From DTQF01 sp038874185 (GTDB lineage Archaea; Micrarchaeota; Micrarchaeia; CABMEP01), in contig JAVZCX010000038.1 of NCBI GenBank assembly GCA_038874185.1, positions 1 to 6,421 of the forward strand: a DNA stretch of 6,421 nt. Direction: 5' to 3'. The number at the start of each line of letters is the position of its first letter. Position 1 is the first letter of the stretch. The notes beneath the pieces were generated by a model. The model saw nothing but the letters and a program-made list of their open reading frames with translations. It was not told the DNA's origin and searched no databases. The position numbers were made by a program, and so were the translations under genes. Below are positions 1-5,995 of the stretch, in pieces.

Positions 1-137
1 ATTCCTACTGTAAAGCCTATTATCAGAAGCTTATATACCAATCCAGGTTGGAAAAATACTCCTATTCCCCATACTGCTATTGTAAACGCAACCATTATTG
101 CAAGCATCGAGATAATCATCTCTTCTATTTCATTCAT
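1..137 (-). CDS. Small membrane protein, N-terminal part (cut by left edge)
   Basis: The minus strand is open from an ATG at 137 to the window edge, giving 45 codons with no stop. The protein begins MNEIEEMIISML, a short acidic head followed by a hydrophobic helix at about residues 8-29 (rich in Ile, Met, Ala, Val), a QPG turn, and the start of a second hydrophobic stretch from about residue 36. The ATG is preceded by GTGAT and a 3-base spacer; the 11-mer GTGATTAGATG is identical to the starts of two pilin-like genes in this window, which strongly supports translation. It lies 76 bases behind the 132-residue membrane protein on the same strand and could be the last member of the cdc48 transcript or have its own promoter. 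I do not recognise the family. At least two membrane segments are likely; the C-terminus is not visible. Confidence 0.7.
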   Translation of the reverse strand, partial: MNEIEEMIISMLAIMVAFTIAVWGIGVFFQPGLVYKLLIIGFTVG

Positions 138-213
138 CTAATCACTTTTTGCTTTTATTTAACGCTGTCAGCTTTTTATTTAATATTTTCAAATTTCATT
201 TATTTATTTCATT
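138..213 (-). promoter_or_regulatory. Leader of the left-edge gene: SD plus weak TATA
   Basis: On the minus strand, GTGAT at 141-145 is complementary to the archaeal 16S rRNA 3' end and sits 3 bases before the ATG. About 35-45 bases upstream of the ATG is ATTAAATA (176-183), a moderate TATA-like match that would place a start near 153. The whole stretch is A+T-rich, so the TATA assignment is weak while the SD is convincing. Confidence 0.4.
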
Positions 214-612
214 TTATTTTAATTTGGTTAATTGTATCTCTGCAGTGTGTTGTTCTAGAAGTTCAACCTCTGCATGAGAAAGAATTCCTTGGTATCTTAC
301 AACCTTTCCTATTCCGAAAGAGCCATCCATAAGCTTTAATTCAATATATCCATTCAGTCTTCCATTGCTCATAGCAATTGCATTTGGGAATGTAAAGAAA
401 AATGTTATAGGCTCTCCTCTTACAACAATCGGATCTCCTTTTCTTACTCCTCTTATATGCGGCCATGCAATTGCATACACTATCAATATTCCCCAGTTAA
501 GTGCAAAGAGTTTAAGCAGATATCCTAAACTTGCCTCTGGAGTGAGTGCATATATGATTAAAGATAAGGCTGTCAATGCAAGAAGCAGTTTCCATAATGT
601 ATTTATCAGCAT
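214..612 (-). CDS. Two-helix membrane protein encoded behind cdc48
   Basis: A 132-residue protein from an ATG at 612. An upstream in-frame GTG at 621 is possible, but that GTG is part of GGTGA (618-622), a good archaeal SD five bases before the ATG, so I prefer the ATG. Residues about 4-23 and 29-51 are hydrophobic helices, joined by a short TPEAS loop. The rest, from about residue 52, is soluble, begins with an Arg/Lys-rich stretch (HIRGVRKGD) and continues with alternating short strands ending in a Glu/Lys-rich tail. By the positive-inside rule the soluble domain should be cytoplasmic. Only 18 bases separate it from the cdc48 stop, so it is very likely cotranscribed with cdc48. I do not recognise the family; a Cdc48 membrane partner is a guess from context only. 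Confidence 0.8.
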   Translation of the reverse strand: MLINTLWKLLLALTALSLIIYALTPEASLGYLLKLFALNWGILIVYAIAWPHIRGVRKGDPIVVRGEPITFFFTFPNAIAMSNGRLNGYIELKLMDGSFGIGKVVRYQGILSHAEVELLEQHTAEIQLTKLK

Positions 613-617
613 TTTTT

Positions 618-622
618 TCACC
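618..622 (-). promoter_or_regulatory. SD (GGTGA) deciding the 612 start
   Basis: GGTGA lies in the short gap after the cdc48 stop, followed by five A residues and ATG. It contains the GTG that would otherwise extend the gene by three codons. Its match to the archaeal anti-SD and its spacing both favour the ATG at 612. Confidence 0.65.
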
Positions 623-630
623 TTTTCATA

Positions 631-2781
<2,151 letters not shown>

Positions 2782-2840
2782 TATTACCACCACAACATGA
2801 ATATTAACAAGAGAATAAGTTCTCCTAATTAATATTGTTT

Positions 2841-2853
2841 CTAATAATTTAAG
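2841..2853 (-). promoter_or_regulatory. Possible weak TATA box for cdc48
   Basis: CTTAAATTATTAG on the minus strand partly matches the archaeal TATA consensus. It would put a start near 2820 and a leader of about 40 bases. It is clearly weaker than the box upstream of tRNA-Arg, and no oligo-T terminator separates tRNA-Arg from cdc48, so readthrough from the tRNA promoter is an alternative. Confidence 0.3.
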
Positions 2854-2876
2854 AATTTTACCTATCTCACTTAAAG

Positions 2877-2949
2877 CGAGCCCGAGGGGATTCGAACCCC
2901 CAACCTCTTGGTCCGAAGCCAAGCGCTCTATCCGTTGAGCTACGGGCCC
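2877..2949 (-). tRNA. tRNA-Arg(TCG)
   Basis: A complete 73-nt cloverleaf without intron. The acceptor GGGCCCG pairs with CGGGCTC (one G-T pair) and the discriminator is G. The D-stem is GCTC/GAGC. The anticodon stem CTTGG/CCAAG encloses the loop CTTCGGA, giving anticodon TCG, which reads CGA. The T-arm has the standard TTCGAAT loop on a 5-bp stem. CCA is not encoded, as is common in archaea. The gene is much richer in G+C than its surroundings. It is 95 bases upstream of cdc48 on the same strand. Confidence 0.97.
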
Positions 2950-2983
2950 AATAATTACTTCTAGTTATTATCTGTTAATATTA

Positions 2984-2991
2984 TTTATAAA
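2984..2991 (-). promoter_or_regulatory. TATA box of tRNA-Arg
   Basis: TTTATAAA on the minus strand, within a longer A+T palindrome, lies 35-42 bases upstream of the tRNA 5' end. The usual archaeal spacing of about 26 bases gives a start near 2961 and a leader of about 12 bases for RNase P to remove. Confidence 0.6.
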
Positions 2992-3093
2992 TATGCATGC
3001 AGTTGACATTCTAATTTTTAGTATTCTATTCTTAACTTTCTTGTAAATGGCATAGGTTTATTTATGAATGGAATATGAATAGAATTTTAGATC

Positions 3094-3109
3094 TGATTTA
3101 TATAAATCA
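3094..3109. promoter_or_regulatory. Orphan TATA box in a 16-bp perfect palindrome
   Basis: TGATTTATATAAATCA is a perfect inverted repeat and contains TTTATATA (3097-3104), a full match to the archaeal TATA consensus TTTAWATA. On the plus strand it would place a start near 3126, about 11 bases before the ATG at 3137. Because it is symmetrical it could also act leftwards or be an operator site. No known gene lies directly behind it. Confidence 0.4.
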
Positions 3110-3136
3110 ATATATAGAAATTTTTCAAGAAGTTAG

Positions 3137-3265
3137 ATGTTGAGAATATATTACAATGTAATGGAACTAAATATCAAAATTAAAACTGAAATTCTCGCTT
3201 ATCCAATGCAAATCAATTTATTTAATATTTTGAAAGAAGTGGTCTATAAAATGGAAAAACAATAA
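3137..3265 (+). CDS. Possible 42-residue small protein
   Basis: An ATG-to-TAA frame encoding 42 residues, beginning MLRIYYNVMEL and ending YKMEKQ. It is mildly basic, mixes charged and aliphatic residues, and has no membrane segment or Cys motif. Support is indirect: a perfect TATA box 33-40 bases upstream would give a leader of about 11 bases. There is no clear SD, and in A+T-rich DNA a frame of this length can arise by chance. A small non-coding RNA from the same promoter is equally possible. Confidence 0.22.
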   Translation: MLRIYYNVMELNIKIKTEILAYPMQINLFNILKEVVYKMEKQ

Positions 3266-3307
3266 GTTCAAATAAAAAGAATATTTTACTTGCAAATATA
3301 TTTTTGT

Positions 3308-3314
3308 AAAAAAA
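3308..3314 (-). terminator. Oligo-T terminator of initiator tRNA-Met
   Basis: Seven consecutive T residues on the minus strand begin two bases after the tRNA discriminator base. Archaeal RNA polymerase stops at such U-tracts without needing a hairpin. Confidence 0.6.
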
Positions 3315-3315
3315 G

Positions 3316-3422
3316 TAGCGGGGGATGGATTTGAACCATCGGTCTCTGGGTTATGAGCTTCGCCTTCTGCAAGCATTACACTTGCAAAATCCAGCGGGTA
3401 CTCCAGGCTACCCTACCCCGCT
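3316..3422 (-). tRNA. Initiator tRNA-Met(CAT) with intron
   Basis: A 107-nt gene; after removal of a 32-nt intron the mature tRNA is 75 nt. The acceptor AGCGGGG/CCCCGCT has the A1-T72 pair typical of initiators. The D-stem is GGGT/ACCC. The spliced anticodon stem is CTGGG/CCCAG around the loop CTCATAA, so the three G-C pairs that mark initiator tRNAs are present. The T-arm is GATGG-TTCAAAT-CCATC and the discriminator is A. The exons are 3391-3422 (nucleotides 1-30) and 3316-3358 (31 to the end). CCA is not encoded. This tRNA starts translation by pairing with AUG in the P site. The gene is divergent from the pilin-like operon and ends at a T7 tract. Confidence 0.96.
3359..3390 (-). other. 32-nt tRNA intron at position 30/31
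   Basis: Intron nucleotides 2-10 (TTTTGCAAG) pair with 18-26 (CTTGCAGAA) around a 7-nt loop. Nucleotides 27-30 (GGCG) then pair with CGCT of exon 1. This leaves a 3-nt bulge GG^A on the 5' side and AA^G on the 3' side, the geometry cut by the archaeal tRNA splicing endonuclease after the second bulge base. Cutting there restores a perfect CTGGG/CCCAG stem. The exon-side outer helix is not formed, so this is a relaxed motif rather than a full bulge-helix-bulge. Confidence 0.87.
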
Positions 3423-3449
3423 TCTCTCTAATAAATTAAAAAAGTTTAT

Positions 3450-3460
3450 TATAATATATA
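3450..3460 (-). promoter_or_regulatory. TATA box of initiator tRNA-Met
   Basis: TATATATTATA on the minus strand lies about 28-38 bases upstream of the tRNA 5' end, placing the start near 3429 with a leader of about 7 bases. It sits only 11 bases from the TATA box of the divergent pilin-like operon. Confidence 0.5.
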
Positions 3461-3471
3461 GAATAAAAGAA

Positions 3472-3479
3472 TTTAAATA
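3472..3479 (+). promoter_or_regulatory. TATA box of the pilin-like operon (leaderless start)
   Basis: TTTAAATA is a perfect TATA match, preceded by a purine-rich AAAGAA in the BRE position. Its centre is about 27 bases before the ATG at 3503, so transcription should begin at or within a base or two of the start codon. No SD is visible in front of that ATG. The first operon gene is therefore probably translated from a leaderless mRNA. Confidence 0.65.
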
Positions 3480-3502
3480 TCTTTTATTGTTTCATTAATT
3501 TA

Positions 3503-4264
3503 ATGAATTTTTTAGTGAAAAATAAAAAGGGAGTGTTTTCATTTCTTTATCTTTTTGCTATATTTACATATCTTCTCTCAGTTCTTTCAATTTATCTTAT
3601 GATTTATGAAAGAACTTCCTATCTAGAGAATAAAATCTTCATTTTAGAAGAAAGAGCAGGAAGAGAGCTTGAGTTAAAACATGCAGTAAAAAGAGTAATA
3701 ATCTATTCAGAACAGATAAGAATAATGCAAGATTTTCTTAAATTTCTATTTCCAGAATATTTGCTTGTCTTTGATTCTTCTTATTCTTTATATGGTGTAA
3801 ATAGACTTAATGATCTGACAAGCGGTGGAAACCATTCATATTATCATTGGAGAGATTATGCACTGAAGTTCTGGTGTGGATTTCCTTCAGAAAATGAAAT
3901 AGTTGATATGATAACAATAAAAGGAAGGAAACCAGAATATTTCGGTTCAAATCAGATCTATCAGAGATTAAATGTATTCAATGTAGATGATACAGTTATT
4001 GTTGGAAATGAAGTAAAAAATATATGTAGCCTTTTCCTTTCAACTTCAATAAATCAATCCACTACAATAACAAAACCAAATAAAAAAATAATACAAGGAA
4101 TCTCAGAAAACATATTGGAAAATACGATATATGATCTAATCAATGTAAAATATGGAGTTATGGTTTATGACAGTAAAGAAAACATTTCATCTGCAATCAT
4201 AATTCCAGAGTCAACAGAAATAATTTGGGATGATTATTTAGGTTTGCAAAAAGTGATTAGATGA
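3503..4264 (+). CDS. Large pilin-like protein, first of four
   Basis: A 253-residue protein starting with a short basic head (KNKKG) and a hydrophobic helix at about residues 11-34 (VFSFLYLFAI...), followed by a charged, probably helical stretch to about residue 80. This is the layout of a type IV pilin-like precursor, with cleavage expected after G10. The mature +5 residue is Leu, not the usual Glu/Asp. The domain beyond the helix has two cysteines (C125, C175) and three N-glycosylation sequons (N110, N184, N227), fitting an extracellular location. It heads a plus-strand operon and overlaps the next gene by 4 bases (ATGA). The start is supported by the TATA box 24 bases upstream. Being the largest and lacking +5 Glu, it resembles in layout the GspK tip pseudopilin; this is an inference from layout, not from homology. 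I do not recognise a named family for the C-terminal domain. Confidence 0.85.
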   Translation: MNFLVKNKKGVFSFLYLFAIFTYLLSVLSIYLMIYERTSYLENKIFILEERAGRELELKHAVKRVIIYSEQIRIMQDFLKFLFPEYLLVFDSSYSLYGVNRLNDLTSGGNHSYYHWRDYALKFWCGFPSENEIVDMITIKGRKPEYFGSNQIYQRLNVFNVDDTVIVGNEVKNICSLFLSTSINQSTTITKPNKKIIQGISENILENTIYDLINVKYGVMVYDSKENISSAIIIPESTEIIWDDYLGLQKVIR

Positions 4265-4599
4265 AAGGTCAATTATCATTGGAATTTATTTTCATAATGG
4301 CTGTCTATATTCTTTTCATATTTATTCTAGTTTCTTCTCTAGATTATTCTAAGTTCCTAGAGAAAGTAGAGTTGCAGGAATTTTCCCTTAAGATAAATTC
4401 TCTTAGACTAATAGAATCAGAAAGACTCATAAACAACCACTTTACAGATATGAAGATATTCATAGAAGGATGTTCGATATCAGAAGGAGATAGTAACAAG
4501 TCAGTAATCTGCAAGAAGGAAAATATGACTAAGATATCTAAAATACCTTTAACTCAAGCAGGAGTAGGTCTTCTTACACTTTATAAGCCATTATCTTAA
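4261..4599 (+). CDS. Class III signal peptide (pilin-like) protein
   Basis: A 112-residue protein with the clearest signal in the operon: MKG|QLSLEF, matching the archaeal class III signal peptide pattern Q-x-S-x-E-F. Cleavage by an EppA-type prepilin peptidase is expected after G3, with Glu at mature +5. A hydrophobic helix follows (about residues 6-26), then an amphipathic helix rich in Glu/Lys/Leu to about residue 60. The remainder has two cysteines 13 apart (C71, C84) and two N-glycosylation sequons (N79, N88). Translation is coupled to the preceding gene by the ATGA overlap, and GTGAT lies 3 bases before the ATG. It is short for a pilin and may be a minor or structural subunit of a thin filament; the exact role cannot be read from sequence. 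Confidence 0.9.
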   Translation: MKGQLSLEFIFIMAVYILFIFILVSSLDYSKFLEKVELQEFSLKINSLRLIESERLINNHFTDMKIFIEGCSISEGDSNKSVICKKENMTKISKIPLTQAGVGLLTLYKPLS

Positions 4600-4622
4600 T
4601 TTAATATATAGCGAGTGATTAG

Positions 4623-5105
4623 ATGATAGGAAGAATGAAAATGAAAAACTGTAGAAGAGGACTGTTCAGCGTAGATGCATCATTCGCAGTTATAATTATT
4701 CTAACAATGTCATTAATATTTTATACGTTCATTCAGTCAATTTCCTCCTCTTTACATAATCTCGAGTCAAGGCAGAAAACTGTTTCATTAATAGTTTTTT
4801 CAAATGAGATTGTCAGAAAGGAAGGAGCATACAAATCAAACACAGAAACAATATCTAATCTTATTTCAATTTCAGATCTGGATTCTTTTGCAATCAAATT
4901 AACTTCATTAAACAATAGTGAGTATGGATTTAGCTATATAGAATGGAAGCTATCTAGTAAAAATGGAAGTGTAGTGAGAAATTTCACTAAACAATTTCAT
5001 GCAGCAGATAACGATGAGATATTTTGTATTAATCGGCTTGTATTGATAAATGATTTTAATTGGCACAAATACGAAGAAGGAATACTTAGAGTTTGTATAA
5101 AATAA
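4623..5105 (+). CDS. Pilin-like protein, third of four
   Basis: A 160-residue protein with a basic head (MIGRMKMKNCRRG) followed by LFSVDASFA, where Ser is at +3 and Asp at +5 if cleaved after G13. The hydrophobic helix runs from about residue 14 to 38, then an amphipathic stretch. The mature part has two cysteines, C135 and C158, the second three residues from the C-terminus, and three sequons (N97, N114, N120). A third Cys (C10) lies in the predicted leader that is cut off. GTGAT is 3 bases before the ATG. In-frame ATGs at codons 5 and 7 are alternatives; a TATA-like TTTAATATATA at 4600-4610 could even give a leaderless start near codon 5. The gap to the preceding gene is 23 bases, so one operon is likely. 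Confidence 0.85.
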   Translation: MIGRMKMKNCRRGLFSVDASFAVIIILTMSLIFYTFIQSISSSLHNLESRQKTVSLIVFSNEIVRKEGAYKSNTETISNLISISDLDSFAIKLTSLNNSEYGFSYIEWKLSSKNGSVVRNFTKQFHAADNDEIFCINRLVLINDFNWHKYEEGILRVCIK

Positions 5106-5148
5106 TTTAACAGAATATTGTTTAGACAAGAAAGATGTATGTGATGAT

Positions 5149-5574
5149 ATGTGGAAAAAGGGGGCAGTATTTACATTAGAGGCGTTGATTACGTTTACAT
5201 TATTCTTAATTTCAATTACATCTCTTTATCTGTTAATACAACAAAAACAAAATCCTATCCCATTATATGAAACAGTAATACTGAACGATGTCTATCAAGT
5301 TTTAGAGCTAAAATACCATACAGACTTATCTTCATTTGCAAGAACAGGACAGGTTTCAACTGAACTGAGAGATTATTTTAATTATGTAAAAGATTCTACT
5401 GGTCAAATTATATTTTTAAAATTTGGAAATTTTTTCTATTCAAGCAATAATTCAGTCTCTTGCATTCCTTTAATTACTCAAAAAAGGCTTCTTGTTTATT
5501 TTGATCTAGATATAGGAATAACAGATACAAAGGTAAACTATTTTCATGAATTAACAATAGGCTTATGCAGATAA
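5149..5574 (+). CDS. Pilin-like protein, fourth of four
   Basis: A 141-residue protein beginning MWKKGAVFTLEAL. Cleavage after A6 would put Glu at +5 (E11) and Thr at +3, in register with the other subunits; cleavage after G5 would shift it by one. The hydrophobic helix spans about residues 7-30. The outer domain has two cysteines (C105, C140), the second being the penultimate residue, and a sequon at N100. The C-terminal layout (Cys, hydrophobic strands, then hydrophobic-Cys-basic end) resembles that of the third protein, suggesting a shared fold closed by a disulfide. GTGAT lies 3 bases before the ATG; nearby upstream ATGs are out of frame. The gap to the previous gene is 43 bases. It is the last gene of the operon and runs towards a convergent minus-strand gene. 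Confidence 0.86.
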   Translation: MWKKGAVFTLEALITFTLFLISITSLYLLIQQKQNPIPLYETVILNDVYQVLELKYHTDLSSFARTGQVSTELRDYFNYVKDSTGQIIFLKFGNFFYSSNNSVSCIPLITQKRLLVYFDLDIGITDTKVNYFHELTIGLCR

Positions 5575-5586
5575 AATTAGATTAAG

Positions 5587-5620
5587 ATTTGAATGCACTA
5601 ATTTGAATGCGCATCTAAAT
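5587..5620. repeat. 10-bp direct repeat and imperfect palindrome between convergent genes
   Basis: ATTTGAATGC occurs at 5587-5596 and again at 5601-5610, a 14-base period. The second copy is followed directly by GCATCTAAAT, its reverse complement except for two bases, making a 20-bp imperfect palindrome. It fills the 46-base space between the end of the pilin-like operon and the end of the opposing gene. Confidence 0.5.
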
Positions 5621-5878
5621 TTATCTCTTTTTCTTCTGCCTTTTTTCATCAACGTTTTGCTTAGCCGTATTTTTCTTTTCCTGGAGAACAATTGTTGTTG
5701 CAAAACCGCTTGCAACCGCAGAAGCGCTTACTAAAGCAGTACTTACTTCAGGTGAAAACAAAGCGCCAAGAGTCAGCATGCCAAGTCCAGCAACAGTTCC
5801 TCCGATTAATCCTTCTAATATTACAGGAACTGATTCCTCTGGCTTAAGCTCTTTTGGAAATAATATCTCCTTTACCAT
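5621..5878 (-). CDS. Small Gly-rich two-helix membrane protein
   Basis: An 85-residue protein from an ATG at 5878. The in-frame GTG at 5887 belongs to GTGAT, an SD four bases before this ATG, so the shorter form is preferred. Residues 1-18 are charged (KELKPEES). Two hydrophobic segments follow at about 19-42 (with GLIGGTVAGLG) and 46-66 (small residues Ala, Ser, Val), separated by an SPEVS turn. The last 18 residues are a hydrophilic tail ending in a run of Lys/Arg (KRQKKKR). The Gly/Ala pattern suggests tightly packed helices; the basic tail should face the cytoplasm. It is convergent to the pilin-like operon and in line with the DUF429 gene upstream (117 bases away). I do not recognise the family. 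Confidence 0.75.
   Translation of the reverse strand: MVKEILFPKELKPEESVPVILEGLIGGTVAGLGMLTLGALFSPEVSTALVSASAVASGFATTIVLQEKKNTAKQNVDEKRQKKKR
5628..5646 (+). terminator. T-tracts likely ending the pilin-like operon
   Basis: The plus strand has T5 (5628-5632) and T6 (5641-5646) starting 54 bases after the last operon stop. These tracts are the complement of the Lys-rich C-terminal codons of the opposing gene. No other good T-tract lies nearer, so they are the best candidate for U-tract termination. Confidence 0.35.
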
Positions 5879-5882
5879 AAAT

Positions 5883-5887
5883 ATCAC
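5883..5887 (-). promoter_or_regulatory. SD (GTGAT) deciding the 5878 start
   Basis: GTGAT, a spacer ATTT, then ATG. The same pentamer stands 3 bases before four other starts in this window, so the GTG here is more likely to be ribosome-binding sequence than a start codon. Confidence 0.6.
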
Positions 5888-5901
5888 ATTTATATTATAT
5901 T

Positions 5902-5972
5902 ATTTTAATACTTTCTATTTCTTTTATCTCATAACATCTTCATAATCTACTTCTTATATCAATTTTAATACT
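5902..5972 (-). repeat. Two copies of an 11-bp A+T-rich repeat upstream of the 85-residue gene
   Basis: AGTATTAAAAT on the minus strand occurs at 5902-5912 and 5962-5972, exactly 60 bases apart. Each copy resembles a TATA element. The distal copy would give a start near 5941 and a leader carrying the SD; the proximal one would start transcription after the SD. Chance is possible in A+T-rich DNA. Confidence 0.3.
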
Positions 5973-5995
5973 CATATTATGTCCATTTTATAGTG

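Larger units (their letters stand above)
2950..3315. other. A+T-rich gap between the two tRNAs
   Basis: This 366-base stretch has no recognisable gene. From left to right it contains the tRNA-Arg promoter, a perfect 16-bp palindrome holding a TATA box (3094-3109), a possible 42-codon plus-strand ORF (3137-3265), and the T7 terminator of the initiator tRNA (3308-3314). I saw no convincing C/D-box or H/ACA RNA and no tandem repeats. Confidence 0.6.

Noticed and set aside
2782..2922. A 47-codon N-terminal extension of Cdc48 starting inside the tRNA-Arg gene
   Set aside because: The extension runs through the tRNA and an A+T-rich leader, has no family similarity, and the standard Cdc48 N-terminus begins at the ATG at 2781.
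3137..3188. Possible C/D-box RNA in the intergenic gap (ATGTTGA followed by CTGA about 45 bases later)
   Set aside because: The C box has a mismatch, no D'/C' pair is seen and the flanks do not pair.
3287..3390. ACTTGCAAA shared between the tRNA intron and the sequence after the tRNA
   Set aside because: A 9-base match in A+T-rich DNA; the intron copy is explained by its hairpin and no recombination or trans-splicing structure follows from it.
5141..5147. GTGATGA, a perfect C-box for a C/D guide RNA
   Set aside because: No D box or closing stem at the right distance, and the sequence is explained as the SD of the gene starting at 5149.
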